Source: Acidobacteriaceae bacterium (GTDB taxonomy: Bacteria > Acidobacteriota > Terriglobia > Terriglobales > Acidobacteriaceae). From it: DNA of 64,000 nucleotides. Shown in pieces: positions 24,828-34,368 of the stretch. The position numbers were made by a program, and so were the translations under genes. The first letter of the stretch is position 1; every line of letters starts with the position of its first letter. The stretch covers positions 124,001 to 188,000 of the forward strand of contig JAOAPN010000013.1 of assembly GCA_025462885.1 (NCBI GenBank). Reading direction: 5' to 3'. The notes under the pieces are model-generated. The model worked only from the letters and a program-made list of their open reading frames with translations, did no database searches and was not told the DNA's origin.

Positions 24828-25862
24828 ATGATTCTGGAAGCCACGATTCCGCAAGAAAAGAGTGCAGCCGTAATACGTGCTTTGCGCGACGCGTTCGGTG
24901 TAACAGCGTTCGAAGACATCCGCGCGATGGCCGGCGGACATACCTCATCCCTGGTCTTTCGCATTGTCGTGCAGGGAAGTCCGTACCTGCTGAAGATCAT
25001 CCTGCGTTCCGACGATCCCACGCGCCACTACGCCTGCCTGAAGACCGCGGCAACGGCAGGTGTGGCACCCCGCGTCTGGTACACCAACGTCGAAGATCAC
25101 ATCTCCATCACCGACTTTGTGCGTGCTGTACCCTTTCCGGCACGGGACGCTCTTGTCCGGATGCCCACCCTCCTCCGCACCCTGCACAGTCTGCCGCCAT
25201 TTCCCAGGGTCGAGGATTCTATGAACTCCACGTGCATCTTCCTGATGCACCGGAACCCTATTGTGGACGCCTTCCTGCGCCGATTTCGCGCGGCGGAAAT
25301 TCTCACCCCTTCCGAGTTCGAAGAGCTGTTCGCTCGGTACGAGCAGATAGCTGCTGTCTACCCGCGTCACGACTCCGACATGGTCTCGAGTCATAACGAC
25401 CTGTTCAAGCCGGACAATATCCTCTTTGATGGAGAGCACGTCTGGCTGGCGGATTGGGAGACAGCCTTCCTGAACGATCGGTACGCCGATCTCGCGGTCG
25501 TTGCCAATCTTCTTGTCACCAACGAAGAGGACGAAGCTGGCTATCTTGAACAGTATTTTGGACAGCCACCGGATCCGTACCAGCGAGCCCGATTCTTCCT
25601 CATGCGGCAGGCCACCCACATGTTCTACGCCATGGTCTTTCTCTTGCAGGGCTCCTCTGGCGAACCGCTTAACCGGAGCGAAGAAGTGAGTGATTTCCGA
25701 GACCTCCAACATCGGTTCTGGACCGGCACGCTCACCCTGGACGACCGCCAGACCAAGGCGGCCTACGGAAAATTCCATTGGGAACAACTCCTGCACAACA
25801 CGCGGCAAGGACGATGGAACGATGCTTTGAGGATCGTCTCGACGGGGCGCCCAGTCTCGTAG
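24828..25862 (+). CDS. Aminoglycoside/choline phosphotransferase-family protein
   Basis: A 344-residue protein-kinase-like small-molecule phosphotransferase. The catalytic loop SSHNDLFKPDNILF (Brenner motif HxDxxxxN) and the metal-binding WLADWETA lie around residues 195-225. PYLLKIILR holds the ATP-binding lysine. Family members phosphorylate choline, sugars or antibiotics, or are orphan kinases. An AAGGAGG seven-mer lies five bases before the ATG at 24828, so that start is preferred over 24786. No resistance-gene context or mobile element is near, so a metabolic role is more likely than antibiotic resistance. Confidence 0.82.
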   Translation: MILEATIPQEKSAAVIRALRDAFGVTAFEDIRAMAGGHTSSLVFRIVVQGSPYLLKIILRSDDPTRHYACLKTAATAGVAPRVWYTNVEDHISITDFVRAVPFPARDALVRMPTLLRTLHSLPPFPRVEDSMNSTCIFLMHRNPIVDAFLRRFRAAEILTPSEFEELFARYEQIAAVYPRHDSDMVSSHNDLFKPDNILFDGEHVWLADWETAFLNDRYADLAVVANLLVTNEEDEAGYLEQYFGQPPDPYQRARFFLMRQATHMFYAMVFLLQGSSGEPLNRSEEVSDFRDLQHRFWTGTLTLDDRQTKAAYGKFHWEQLLHNTRQGRWNDALRIVSTGRPVS

Positions 25863-25956
25863 GACATTTCATTACCGCGTCAGTTGAATTTCGGAACAAT
25901 CCTGATCCCGGTGCGTAGAAGAACATAGCTTTAGCGCCGGGAAGGGAGTTCTTCGC

Positions 25957-26439
25957 TTGAAAAAATGGTTACAGTTCTGCTCGGTTGTTATGGTCGCTCT
26001 TTTGAGTGGAACTCTCGCTGCGCAATCCAAACCGCAGCCCGATCCTCTCTTCAAAACTGTACAAAGTCTCGATGCTCGTCTCTTCGACGCCTATAACCAT
26101 TGCGATCTAACCGTGCTTGGCGCCATGGTGTCGGATGACCTGGAGTTCTATCACGATCAAACCGGGCTGACGGTCGGGAAGGCACCCTTCCTCGCCTCCA
26201 TCAAGCAGAACATCTGCGGGAAGGTGGAACGGTCGCTGCTTCCCGACACGCTGGAGGTGTACCCATTGAAGGGATACGGAGCGGTAGAGATCGGGATCCA
26301 TCGTTTCCACCACCCAGGGCATCCCGAGGAGGGCATGGGGGACGCCAAATTCGTGCATCTCTGGCAGGAAAAGGATGGCGTGTGGAAGGTAACGCGCGTC
26401 ATCAGCTACGAGCACAACCACGGACTGCTGGTGAAGTAG
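25957..26439 (+). CDS. Secreted NTF2-like protein (DUF4440 type)
   Basis: A 160-residue protein: a signal peptide (KKWLQFCSVVMVALLSGTLAAQ), then an NTF2-like cone fold with LDARLFDAYNHCDLTVLGAMVSDD and the final strand WKVTRVISYEH. These domains occur widely in Acidobacteriota as periplasmic proteins of unknown activity. It starts at TTG 25957 with GGGAG eight bases upstream. It appears monocistronic. Confidence 0.8.
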   Translation: MKKWLQFCSVVMVALLSGTLAAQSKPQPDPLFKTVQSLDARLFDAYNHCDLTVLGAMVSDDLEFYHDQTGLTVGKAPFLASIKQNICGKVERSLLPDTLEVYPLKGYGAVEIGIHRFHHPGHPEEGMGDAKFVHLWQEKDGVWKVTRVISYEHNHGLLVK

Positions 26440-26538
26440 AAGCGCAGGCGCGTGAGTCCCACAACATGCCTTCAAACTGGTAGCGTGGACCTGCTCGGCG
26501 AAGCGCGAGAAAGGCGTGTGTTACTCCCACGCTCTTCC

Positions 26539-27171
26539 CTACTCTTCCTGCTTCGCGGGCGGTAGCGGGCCAACCGTAAAGTGGTCGAAGGTTACCTCGA
26601 ACTCCTGCTTCCCTGGGGCAGCCGCCACCATGCCGATCTGCACGGGTACATTCGGCGGGAAGTATGCCAGGCGCAGCATCGACCAGGAGGTGTCGTCGAG
26701 GGAGTACTCGATCTGCACGGCGTCGCCTCTGCGCTGCAGACGGAGCCAGATGAAGTTCGGGCTATCGGTTCTGGGGATGACCGACCAGTCGGAGTAGTCG
26801 CGGGTGACCACGGCGCTGATGTTCTGCTTGCCATCCACGAATTCAATGCCGGTCTTGATCCAGTTCTTCGCATCGATACGAATCATGAGGCCGGCCTGGT
26901 GGTACAGCTCGTGGTAGTGCCCGCTCACCCGGACCTTCGCCTCAAAGTCTCCGGTCTGCTCCTGAAACCGGAAGGGGCCGTTGTCGCGGATGAAGCCGTA
27001 GTGTGCGATCCGCCAATAGTCGGTTCCGGCAGGCACCGTCTCGGTCAGGGTGTTTCCTGATTCTTTCCACTTGGCCGGTTCATGCTGCCAGGCGCGGCGC
27101 ACGCTTTGGCAGTACAGATTCGAAGACAGAGTAACCAGCAAAACCAGAAAAAGTAGAGATCGGATCATCAT
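26539..27171 (-). CDS. Secreted DUF1349 (concanavalin-like) protein
   Basis: A 210-residue protein with a signal peptide (IRSLLFLVLLVTLSSNLYCQ) and a DUF1349 domain: DYWRIAHYGFIRDNGPF, YHQAGLMIRIDAKNWIKTG and WLRLQRRGDAVQIEYSLDD. The fold is a lectin/glucanase-like jelly roll related to YesU, so carbohydrate binding is a reasonable guess. Two adjacent ATG codons (27171, 27168) are possible starts. The second has better spacing from the GAGG motif. Confidence 0.82.
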   Translation of the reverse strand: MMIRSLLFLVLLVTLSSNLYCQSVRRAWQHEPAKWKESGNTLTETVPAGTDYWRIAHYGFIRDNGPFRFQEQTGDFEAKVRVSGHYHELYHQAGLMIRIDAKNWIKTGIEFVDGKQNISAVVTRDYSDWSVIPRTDSPNFIWLRLQRRGDAVQIEYSLDDTSWSMLRLAYFPPNVPVQIGMVAAAPGKQEFEVTFDHFTVGPLPPAKQEE

Positions 27172-27345
27172 TCCCTCAAGGCCGTGTATCCAAGACCGTT
27201 CCTAGTCTGGATCAACGGGCTCATGAATGTATAGAGCGGTTTCTTCGCTGGAGATGGACGCAATGGCGGAGAACATTCCTCGCGCGCCACGAAGTGCAGC
27301 CAAAATGACACAATACTTCTATCTCACCCGGAGGAACTTCAACTC

Positions 27346-27777
27346 ATGACCAAACATCTTATTCGTGCCGCACTGGCTTTTCTGCTGACCGCGCCCCTTG
27401 CCACTCACGCTCAAAACAAGGCCATCGACTTCAATCCCAAGATGCCTTTTTCTAACGGCGTCGTCGCAGGCAACACGCTCTATGTGGCGGGCCAGCAGGG
27501 TCCCGATGACAACGGCAAGGTCACCGGAACTACTATCGAGTTCCAGACCGAGCGCACCATCGCAGTCATCCAGCGTGTCGTCGAAAAGGCAGGCTTCAAG
27601 ATGACCGACCTGGTCAACGTCACCGTGTATGTCACCGACCTCAACGACGTCCCGAAGATGAATGAGGTCTACAAACGCCTCATGCCGAATCCCAAGCCAG
27701 CCCGGGCCACGGTCAAGGTCGCCGGTCTGATCGGTGACGCGAAGATTGAAATCTCGGCCATCGCAGTCAAGCAGTAA
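27346..27777 (+). CDS. RidA-family protein with export signal
   Basis: A 143-residue YjgF/RidA homologue with a clear N-terminal signal peptide (HLIRAALAFLLTAPLATHAQ), so it should be periplasmic. Cytosolic RidA deaminates reactive enamine/imine intermediates. The key arginine of that reaction lies in PARATVKVAGL, and the closing IEISAIAV strand is present. Export is unusual for the classic role. GGAGG lies ten bases before the ATG. No operon partner is seen. Confidence 0.87.
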   Translation: MTKHLIRAALAFLLTAPLATHAQNKAIDFNPKMPFSNGVVAGNTLYVAGQQGPDDNGKVTGTTIEFQTERTIAVIQRVVEKAGFKMTDLVNVTVYVTDLNDVPKMNEVYKRLMPNPKPARATVKVAGLIGDAKIEISAIAVKQ

Positions 27778-28019
27778 TCCCTATCGCTGGCCCCATCCGT
27801 TGCGACGCAAAGGGTGGGGCGCTCAGGGCTTTTGGTATGTCGCTGGCAGATTTCAAGTTCTGGCTGGATCGCCCCGTGCATCCGTAAATCTACGGTATAC
27901 ATCGATAGCACTCTAAGAGCAGAATGTTTCATACGAGTGATGCCGTGTCGTGTCACTCTCTCGGGCCCCCTTTCGATCTTTCGAAGTCCCTTTTCTCCAT
28001 GCTTCTGAGGTGAAAATCC

Positions 28020-28508
28020 ATGTCCTTCCAACTGAACATCAATCGGAAACCTCAAACGGTCGACGCCGCGGAAGATACGCCTCTGCTGTGGGTGCTGCGC
28101 GACACCCTCGACATGAAAGGCACCAAGTACGGCTGCGGAATCGGCGCGTGTGGTGCCTGCACGGTCCTGATGGATGGACGCCCCATCCGATCCTGCCTCA
28201 CGCCGGTATCGCAGGCGAAGGGCAACATCACGACGATCGAGGGACTCGCGGAAAACGGCAAACTGCACGTGCTCCAGCAGACCTGGATCGATCTGGACGT
28301 TGCCCAGTGCGGCTACTGCCAGGGCGGCCAGATTCTGAGCGCTGCTGCGCTGCTGGCGGAGCATCCCAAGCCTACCGACGACGACATTCTGGCGGCGATG
28401 ACGGGCAATATCTGCCGCTGCGCCACGTATAACCGCATCAAGGCGGCGATTCATCAGGCTGCCGGCTCTCATGCCGATACGAAGGGAGACACCCATGCCG
28501 GTAGCTAA
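28020..28508 (+). CDS. iorA: Two-[2Fe-2S] subunit of a molybdenum hydroxylase (IorA-like)
   Basis: A 162-residue small subunit of the xanthine-oxidase family. A plant-type ferredoxin cluster motif CGIGACGACTVLMDG comes first, then the helical [2Fe-2S] domain with CGYCQGG and NICRCATY. It passes electrons from the molybdopterin subunit encoded next. The 28495 start of the next gene overlaps its end by 14 bases, confirming an operon. Assignment as isoquinoline 1-oxidoreductase alpha type rests on the fused two-subunit layout without an FAD subunit. The real substrate may be an aldehyde. Confidence 0.9.
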   Translation: MSFQLNINRKPQTVDAAEDTPLLWVLRDTLDMKGTKYGCGIGACGACTVLMDGRPIRSCLTPVSQAKGNITTIEGLAENGKLHVLQQTWIDLDVAQCGYCQGGQILSAAALLAEHPKPTDDDILAAMTGNICRCATYNRIKAAIHQAAGSHADTKGDTHAGS

Positions 28509-30822
28509 TTCATTCGCGCAATATGATGTGGACCTGCAGGCGATGATCGCGGAGGTCGAGACGTTCCAGATGATTGCTCCGCCGGTTGCGGCGATGGGCC
28601 GTCGATCCTTCATCAAGTTAGCGGGCTATGCCGGCGGTGGGCTGGTGCTGGCCTTCAATCTCGACCTGCGTGCTGCCCGGGCGGAGGGCCTGCCTGCGGT
28701 TACGAAATCCCACGCAGGGGAATCTCACCCTGCGGAGACCACCACACTTAATTCTTTCGTCCGGATCGCACCGGATAATACCGTCACGCTCTACTCCAAG
28801 GGGCCGGAGATCGGCCAGGGCATCAAGACGGCGTTCGGCCTGATCATCGCCGAAGAGCTGGATGCGGATTGGAAGACGGTTAAGGTCGATCAGGCACCGA
28901 TCAATCCCAAGGTCTATGGCTATCAGGGGGCCGGCGGGTCCACCTCGATCCCACGCGGCTGGGACCAGTTGCGCCAGGCTGGAGCCACCGCGCGCGCCAT
29001 GCTGATCGCTGCCGCTGCCGCGCAATGGAAGGTGCCTGCGAGTGAGTGCACTGCCGCCGCCAGCGTCGTCAGCCATACGCCTTCGGGCCGCAAGCTGACC
29101 TATGGAGCACTGGCCAAGGCCGCTGCTGCGCAGCCGGTTCCGGATGTGGCCAAGGTGCCGCTCAAGGCGCGGGCCGACTACAAGTTGCTGGGCAAGCGCT
29201 ACACCGGGGTCGACAACGCAAAGGTCGTCACCGGCAAACCGCTGTTCGGTATCGATGTGCAGATGCCGGGCATGTTGTATGCCAACTACGTGAAGTGTCC
29301 TGCGGTCGGCGGCAAGGTCAAGAGCGCCAATCTGGACGAGATCAAGAAGATGCCGGGTGTGGTCGATGCGTTCGTGCTCGATGGCACTGGCAATCCACTT
29401 GAGGTGATGCCGGGCGTTGCGATCATCGCCAAATCCACCTGGGAGGCGTTCAAAGCGAAGGCGGCTTTGAAGGTCGATTGGGATGAGAGCGCCGCGTCGA
29501 AGGATTCGCTCACCCAGGCGGCGGCGAAAGCGAAAGAGATCGCGACCAAGATGCCTGCCCCGGCCAACACTGTAGGCGATGTGGATGCGGCGTTCGCCTC
29601 CGCAGGCAAGGTGGTCGAGGCCTCTTACGACTACGCCATGGTCTCGCACCAGCACCTGGAACCGCAGAACAGCACGGCCTGGTGGCATGACGGCACGATG
29701 GAGATCTGGACGCCCAGCCAGCAGGCGGATCGCGGCCTGGCCATGGTCATCGCCATGCTGAAGCTGCCGGAAGATAAGGTTGTCGTCCACCAGACCCGCG
29801 CCGGAGGCGGATTTGGCCGCAGGTTGATGAATGACTATATGTGCGAGGCTGCTGCCATCGCTCTGAAGGTCAACGCTCCAGTCAAACTGCAATGGAAGCG
29901 CGAAGACGATTTCTCCCACGACTTCTTCCGCGCCGGTGGCTATCACTTCCTGAAGGGCGCAGTGGATAAGGCGGGCAAGCTCACCGCGATTCAGAATCAT
30001 CTCGTCACCTTCTCGGTGGATGGCAGCCGTCCGGTGTCGGGCGGGGGGCGCAGCAACAACAGCTTCCCCACGGACATGGCTCCCAACGTCCGTTATGCCG
30101 TCAGCCTGATGCCACTGCAGATTCCGTGCGGGCCCTGGCGCGCGCCGACGGATAACGTACAGATGTTCGTGGCGGGCAGCTTCCTGCACGAGATGTCCAT
30201 TGCGGCGAACTGCGATCATGTGGAGTTCCTGCTGGATTGGTTTGCCCGTCCGCTGGCCGCGGCCGCAGTCGCGGCGCAGGGACCGCCCCCGGATCTCAGC
30301 CGCACCTACAATCCCACCCGCGCTGCCGGAGTTCTGAAGCTGGCAGCGGAGAAGTCGGGTTGGGGTAAGAAGCTTCCCCCGGGCAGAGGGCTGGGGATCG
30401 CCTTCGGCTTCTCCTACGGTGGCCATGTTGCAGAGGCTGTCGAACTGAGCGTCGACGCGAAGAAGCGCGTCACCGTCCACAAGATCACGGTGGTCGCGGA
30501 TATCGGCCCCATCATCAACCTGAGCGGGGCAGAGAACCAGGTGCAGGGCGGTGCGATTGACGGACTGTCCACTGCTATGGGGTTGGAGATCGGGGTGGAG
30601 CAGGGCCGGATCCAGCAAGCCAACTTCGGCGACTATCCGATTCTAAGAATGCGCAGTGCTCCGCCGGTGGAGGCCCACTTTATCCAGTCGGACTTTCGGC
30701 CTGCGGGTCTGGGCGAACCGTGTGTCCCGCCGCTGGCTGCGGCACTGGGGAATGCTATCTTTGCGGCTACTGGAGAGAGGGTTCGGACGATGCCGTTTAA
30801 GCGGGCGGGGTATTCGATTTAA
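28495..30822 (+). CDS. iorB: Molybdopterin-binding subunit of a molybdenum hydroxylase (IorB-like), Tat-exported
   Basis: A 775-residue large subunit. Residues about 40-60 hold a twin-arginine signal, MGRRSFIKLAGYAGGGLVLA. The catalytic part includes YSKGPEIGQGIKTA, QTRAGGGFGRRLMNDY, PCGPWRAPTD and the terminal GLGEPCVPPLAAALGNAI; the Glu in that last motif is the active-site base of the family. The complex probably hydroxylates an N-heterocycle or oxidises an aldehyde in the periplasm. ATG 28495 is chosen for its GGGAG six bases upstream. No molybdenum cofactor chaperone (XdhC-like) gene is in the window. Confidence 0.9.
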   Translation: MPVANSFAQYDVDLQAMIAEVETFQMIAPPVAAMGRRSFIKLAGYAGGGLVLAFNLDLRAARAEGLPAVTKSHAGESHPAETTTLNSFVRIAPDNTVTLYSKGPEIGQGIKTAFGLIIAEELDADWKTVKVDQAPINPKVYGYQGAGGSTSIPRGWDQLRQAGATARAMLIAAAAAQWKVPASECTAAASVVSHTPSGRKLTYGALAKAAAAQPVPDVAKVPLKARADYKLLGKRYTGVDNAKVVTGKPLFGIDVQMPGMLYANYVKCPAVGGKVKSANLDEIKKMPGVVDAFVLDGTGNPLEVMPGVAIIAKSTWEAFKAKAALKVDWDESAASKDSLTQAAAKAKEIATKMPAPANTVGDVDAAFASAGKVVEASYDYAMVSHQHLEPQNSTAWWHDGTMEIWTPSQQADRGLAMVIAMLKLPEDKVVVHQTRAGGGFGRRLMNDYMCEAAAIALKVNAPVKLQWKREDDFSHDFFRAGGYHFLKGAVDKAGKLTAIQNHLVTFSVDGSRPVSGGGRSNNSFPTDMAPNVRYAVSLMPLQIPCGPWRAPTDNVQMFVAGSFLHEMSIAANCDHVEFLLDWFARPLAAAAVAAQGPPPDLSRTYNPTRAAGVLKLAAEKSGWGKKLPPGRGLGIAFGFSYGGHVAEAVELSVDAKKRVTVHKITVVADIGPIINLSGAENQVQGGAIDGLSTAMGLEIGVEQGRIQQANFGDYPILRMRSAPPVEAHFIQSDFRPAGLGEPCVPPLAAALGNAIFAATGERVRTMPFKRAGYSI

Positions 30823-30829
30823 ATAATCT

Positions 30830-30977
30830 TGTCCTGCCGGACGGGCCCATTGCGCGTGGGGCGGGCACTTCGTGCCATGTGATCCCTTTGGGTGGCCCTC
30901 CCGATGGTCGGGGATAAAATTTCGTTGCGCAAATAAAAAGACCCGTCCCACGCGCAATGGGCCCGTCCGGCAGGACA
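30830..30977. repeat. Large inverted repeat between convergent genes
   Basis: Arms of 31 perfectly matched bases (30830-30860 and 30947-30977) extending to 35 of 36, around an 86-base centre that has its own hairpin GGCAC-ttc-GTGCC. It lies between convergent iorB and mutS2. It could act as a bidirectional terminator, or be a non-autonomous element; no flanking duplication was seen. Confidence 0.85.
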
Positions 30978-30990
30978 GTATCTCTCTATG

Positions 30991-33552
30991 TCACTGCCGT
31001 AGCTCCACCAGCGTCGCCCCCTGACCACCCTCGTTCTGACTAGCCTCAGTCACCTCCGACACATGCGGATGGCTGCGCAGATACTCGCGCAGCGTTCGTC
31101 GTAGCACTCCCATACCGGTGCCGTGGACGATGCGGACACGCGGCAGTCCGGCCAGAAACGCCTGGTCGAGGTACCGTTCCACTTCGCCCTGAGCCTCATC
31201 CGCAGTGCGTCCGATTACGTTGATCTCGGAGGAGAGATAGTCGGAGTTCTGCGAGGTTGAGACCGTTACGTTGCCGCGTCGCCGCGCGGCTTCGAGCGGC
31301 GTGGCTACCTTCACGGTTTCGACGTCGGCTATATCGTCGATCGACGCGCGCATCTTCATCGGCCCCATCGAGACCTCAAAATTTTTGGCATCGATGACGC
31401 GATCGACCCGCGCCTGTCTGCCCAGCGACTTCAGCTTCACCAGGTCGCCGACCTTGATGCCCTTGGGACGATGCGGCTGGGCCGCAGGATCGTTCTTATC
31501 CGCACGCGTCGTATGCGCCACCACGGTCGAGTTGAACTGCTCCGAAAACTCACGCCGCAGCCGCGACATACGCAGGTCCGAGTCGCGCTGAATTTTTTGC
31601 GCGATCGTCTTATTGTCGATCGCCTTCACCGTCTCGCGCAGTTGGTAGGCGAAGTCTTCCATCAGCGAGTTCAGCTTGCCTTCAAGTTCTTTCGTCCGCG
31701 CCTTCTGCTCCACGCGTCCTTCTACTTCAACACGCGCCTTCTCGCGGGAGAGCTCTTTCTCGCGCTCGCGCAGCGCCTCCCGCTCCGCCCCGGCAGCGGT
31801 AAGCTGATCGTGCAGCGAGTCGAGGAACGCCCCGATATCTGCTGTCTGGGTGGTCATCTGCGCGCGAGCCGCGGCGATGATATCCGCCCGCAGACCAAGC
31901 CGTGCGGCAATGTTCAAACCAGCCGAAGCTCCCGGCACACCCAGCCGCAGTTGATACGTCGGCGTCAGTGTCTGCTGATCGAATCCGACCGCGGCATTCA
32001 GCACCCCGGCATGGTTCGCCGCATAGACCTTCAGCGACGTAAGGTGCGTCGTGATGCAGCACCAGGCGTTCAGCGTGAGGAAATGTGAAGCGATCGCCAC
32101 GGCCAGCGCCGCGCCCTCCTCGGGGTCCGTCGCCGAGCCAAGCTCATCCAGCAGCACCAACGAATCCGCTGTCGCCTCGCGCGAGATGCGGTCCAGATTG
32201 ACGACGTGCGCCGAGAAGCTGGAGAGGTTGCGCTCGATCGACTGGGCATCGCCAATATCCGCATAGACACTGGTGAAGAGCGGCAGAGTCGCCTCGTCCG
32301 CCGGCACCGGAACACCAGCCTGCGCCATCAGCGCCAGCAGACCCAGCGTCTTCAGCGACACCGTTTTACCCCCGGTGTTCGGCCCACTGATGATCAACTG
32401 CTTCGCATCCGCAGGCATAACAATCGTAAGCGGAACCGGGGACTGCGCGTCCAGGGCCTGCGCGGCCGGCGGATCTTTTTCTTCGCCATCCTCATCCTTG
32501 TTGCGGGCTTCGCGGGCTGCAGCTCTCATGCGAAGTTCGAGCAGCGGGTGACGCGCACCGACGAGCGAGATTCCACCCACAGCACCGCCTCTTCCAGAGC
32601 CAACAAAAACAGGCCGCACACAATTCAGCATCTCTGCAAAACGAGCTCGCGCTGCATGAGCCTCGACCTCGGCAAGAATCGACGTCCCAACATGAATCGC
32701 CTTCGCGTTCTGGCCGAGCGCGCGCGTCATTGCCACGAGGATGCGATGGATCTCCGACTGCTCTTCATCCAGCAGCCGCACCAGTTCGTTGTTCTGCTCG
32801 ATCGTCTCCAGCGGCTCGACGAAGACCGTCTGGCCCGACGACGACGATCCATGAATCACACCGGGAACCTTGCGTTTGAACTCCGCCTTCACGGGAATGA
32901 CGAAGCGTTCGCCGCGCACCGTGATCAGTTCATCCTGGGTGCTGCCGCCGTCGGAGAGCGCACGCAGCGACTTTCGCAGACTCTCTTCAATGGCACGATG
33001 CTGCCGCTCCATCGCGCGCCGGATGCGGCGCAGTTCGGGAGAGGCATCGTCGTTGAGGCTTCCGTCGGGCTCGATCTTGCCGCGCAGCAACCGCAGCAGC
33101 GGGGCGAGATCGTAGTCCAGCAGCGGGGCCGAGAGTGCGGCGACCCCCGGCCACTCGTAGCGCGTCGCGCCCGGATCCGGATCGACGAGGTTGCGCCACG
33201 CGGCCACGCGCTCGACCACCTCCAGCAGATCGCGAATCTGGATGGATTCGAGCGCTGCGCCGTCGATGCCGCTCTTCTCCAGCAGCGTCGTCGGGTCGAA
33301 CAGTCCGCGAAAGTCGAAGCTGCCGCCCGCGACCATCATGCGGCGCAGCTCGGCGGTGCGTTGCTGCTGCCGCTCAATCCAGTCGAGATCGGAGGAGGGT
33401 TCGAGCGCGAGGATCCAGGCGTGGCCTAGCGGAGAGAAGGTCTTACCGGCGATCTGGTCGCGGAGCCGCGGCCACTCCAGCGCAGCAGCGCTCGATTCGT
33501 GCAGCAGGGAGGGAATATTCGGAAGTAAATCCAGCGAGTTCACGTCTATCAT
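30991..33552 (-). CDS. mutS2: MutS2-family endonuclease/ATPase
   Basis: An 853-residue MutS2. The ATPase shows Walker A SGPNTGGKTVSLKT and Walker B LVLLDELGSATDPEEG. A coiled-coil stretch rich in Glu/Arg/Lys follows, and a C-terminal Smr domain contains EINVIGRTADEA and RIVHGTGMGVLRR. MutS2 suppresses recombination and in some species acts on colliding ribosomes; it is not the mismatch-repair MutS. The ATG at 33552 removes a non-conserved 29-residue extension of the open frame. It appears monocistronic and converges with iorB. Confidence 0.95.
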   Translation of the reverse strand: MIDVNSLDLLPNIPSLLHESSAAALEWPRLRDQIAGKTFSPLGHAWILALEPSSDLDWIERQQQRTAELRRMMVAGGSFDFRGLFDPTTLLEKSGIDGAALESIQIRDLLEVVERVAAWRNLVDPDPGATRYEWPGVAALSAPLLDYDLAPLLRLLRGKIEPDGSLNDDASPELRRIRRAMERQHRAIEESLRKSLRALSDGGSTQDELITVRGERFVIPVKAEFKRKVPGVIHGSSSSGQTVFVEPLETIEQNNELVRLLDEEQSEIHRILVAMTRALGQNAKAIHVGTSILAEVEAHAARARFAEMLNCVRPVFVGSGRGGAVGGISLVGARHPLLELRMRAAAREARNKDEDGEEKDPPAAQALDAQSPVPLTIVMPADAKQLIISGPNTGGKTVSLKTLGLLALMAQAGVPVPADEATLPLFTSVYADIGDAQSIERNLSSFSAHVVNLDRISREATADSLVLLDELGSATDPEEGAALAVAIASHFLTLNAWCCITTHLTSLKVYAANHAGVLNAAVGFDQQTLTPTYQLRLGVPGASAGLNIAARLGLRADIIAAARAQMTTQTADIGAFLDSLHDQLTAAGAEREALREREKELSREKARVEVEGRVEQKARTKELEGKLNSLMEDFAYQLRETVKAIDNKTIAQKIQRDSDLRMSRLRREFSEQFNSTVVAHTTRADKNDPAAQPHRPKGIKVGDLVKLKSLGRQARVDRVIDAKNFEVSMGPMKMRASIDDIADVETVKVATPLEAARRRGNVTVSTSQNSDYLSSEINVIGRTADEAQGEVERYLDQAFLAGLPRVRIVHGTGMGVLRRTLREYLRSHPHVSEVTEASQNEGGQGATLVELRQ

Positions 33553-33685
33553 CGTACCCGTCTCGCGAAGATGGAATCGGCGAGATGGAACTCGCGGGGC
33601 CGCGACCGCGTACAGAACAAGGAGCGCCGCCGGTTGCATCTGCGGGTTGCATCCGCCTGTGGCTGGGAAACTCGGGAGGTAGACG

Positions 33686-34225
33686 ATGAACTGTCAGGCA
33701 TGTGGCACGCCAGTAGCAGCAGGGGTCCGGTTCTGTTCGCGGTGCGGGGCTCCAGTTCAACCGCCGGCAACTCCGCCGGGCTATCCGGCACCGGGAGCGC
33801 TCCAGCCGCGCGTCGGGCGCAACCTCCAGACGATGGGTCTGCTGTGGTGTCTCTTCGGAGCGTATCGGCTGATTGGCGGAATCATCGGTATCTTCTTCCT
33901 GCAAGTGGCGTCGATGCGCCGCTTCGCCTTCGACGGCTGGGGGTACGGACCCTTCAGTCACGGTTCTTTCAGCCACGGGCCTGCGTGGATGGCCGCGGTG
34001 ATTCCGTTCGTAGCCTTCTACACCACGCTGGTGGCAGGGCTGGCCCTGTTCGTCGGTTTCAGCCTGCTGACCCGCAAGCCCTGGGGCCGCACGCTGGCGA
34101 TCGTGGTGGCTATTCTCGCGCTCTTCAAGCCGATTCTGGGGACGGCGCTTGGGATCTACACGCTGTGGGTGCTGGCTCCGGCGCAGTCGGCAGTAGAGTT
34201 CGATGCGATTGCGGATCGCGACTAG
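33686..34225 (+). CDS. Zinc-ribbon membrane protein
   Basis: A 179-residue protein with an N-terminal zinc ribbon, CQACG and CSRCG at residues 3-22, a Pro-rich linker, and about four membrane helices (LLWCLFGAYRLIGGIIGIFF, MAAVIPFVAFYTTLVAGLAL, and so on). Such proteins are common and uncharacterised. GGGAGG lies six bases before the ATG. It is divergent from mutS2. Confidence 0.8.
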   Translation: MNCQACGTPVAAGVRFCSRCGAPVQPPATPPGYPAPGALQPRVGRNLQTMGLLWCLFGAYRLIGGIIGIFFLQVASMRRFAFDGWGYGPFSHGSFSHGPAWMAAVIPFVAFYTTLVAGLALFVGFSLLTRKPWGRTLAIVVAILALFKPILGTALGIYTLWVLAPAQSAVEFDAIADRD

Positions 34226-34235
34226 GCATCGACAT

Positions 34236-34310
34236 TGCCTTTGGAAGGTGTGCCCTTCCGCATCCTCTGAATTCAACCATAGCGGCGAAAATGGAACACC
34301 GGGATAGGTC
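34236..34310. repeat. Hairpin-rich repeat, family 2, short copy
   Basis: The right end of family 2: GGTGTGCCCTTCCGCATCCT, then CTGAATTCAA and GGCGAAAATGGAACACCGGGA. It closely matches the right end of the copy at 18460-18655. Located between the zinc-ribbon gene and hemB. Confidence 0.8.
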
Positions 34311-34368
34311 AATACCGCGTGGCCCCACCACGGTGTGCATTCGGCGGCGCTCGCCGTAGACTGGAAGT

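Noticed and set aside
28618-30618. 666-codon open frame on the minus strand opposite the molybdopterin subunit gene
   Set aside because: Antisense shadow of a GC-rich real gene. Composition is Arg/Leu-rich without domains, and the plus-strand gene has clear catalytic motifs.
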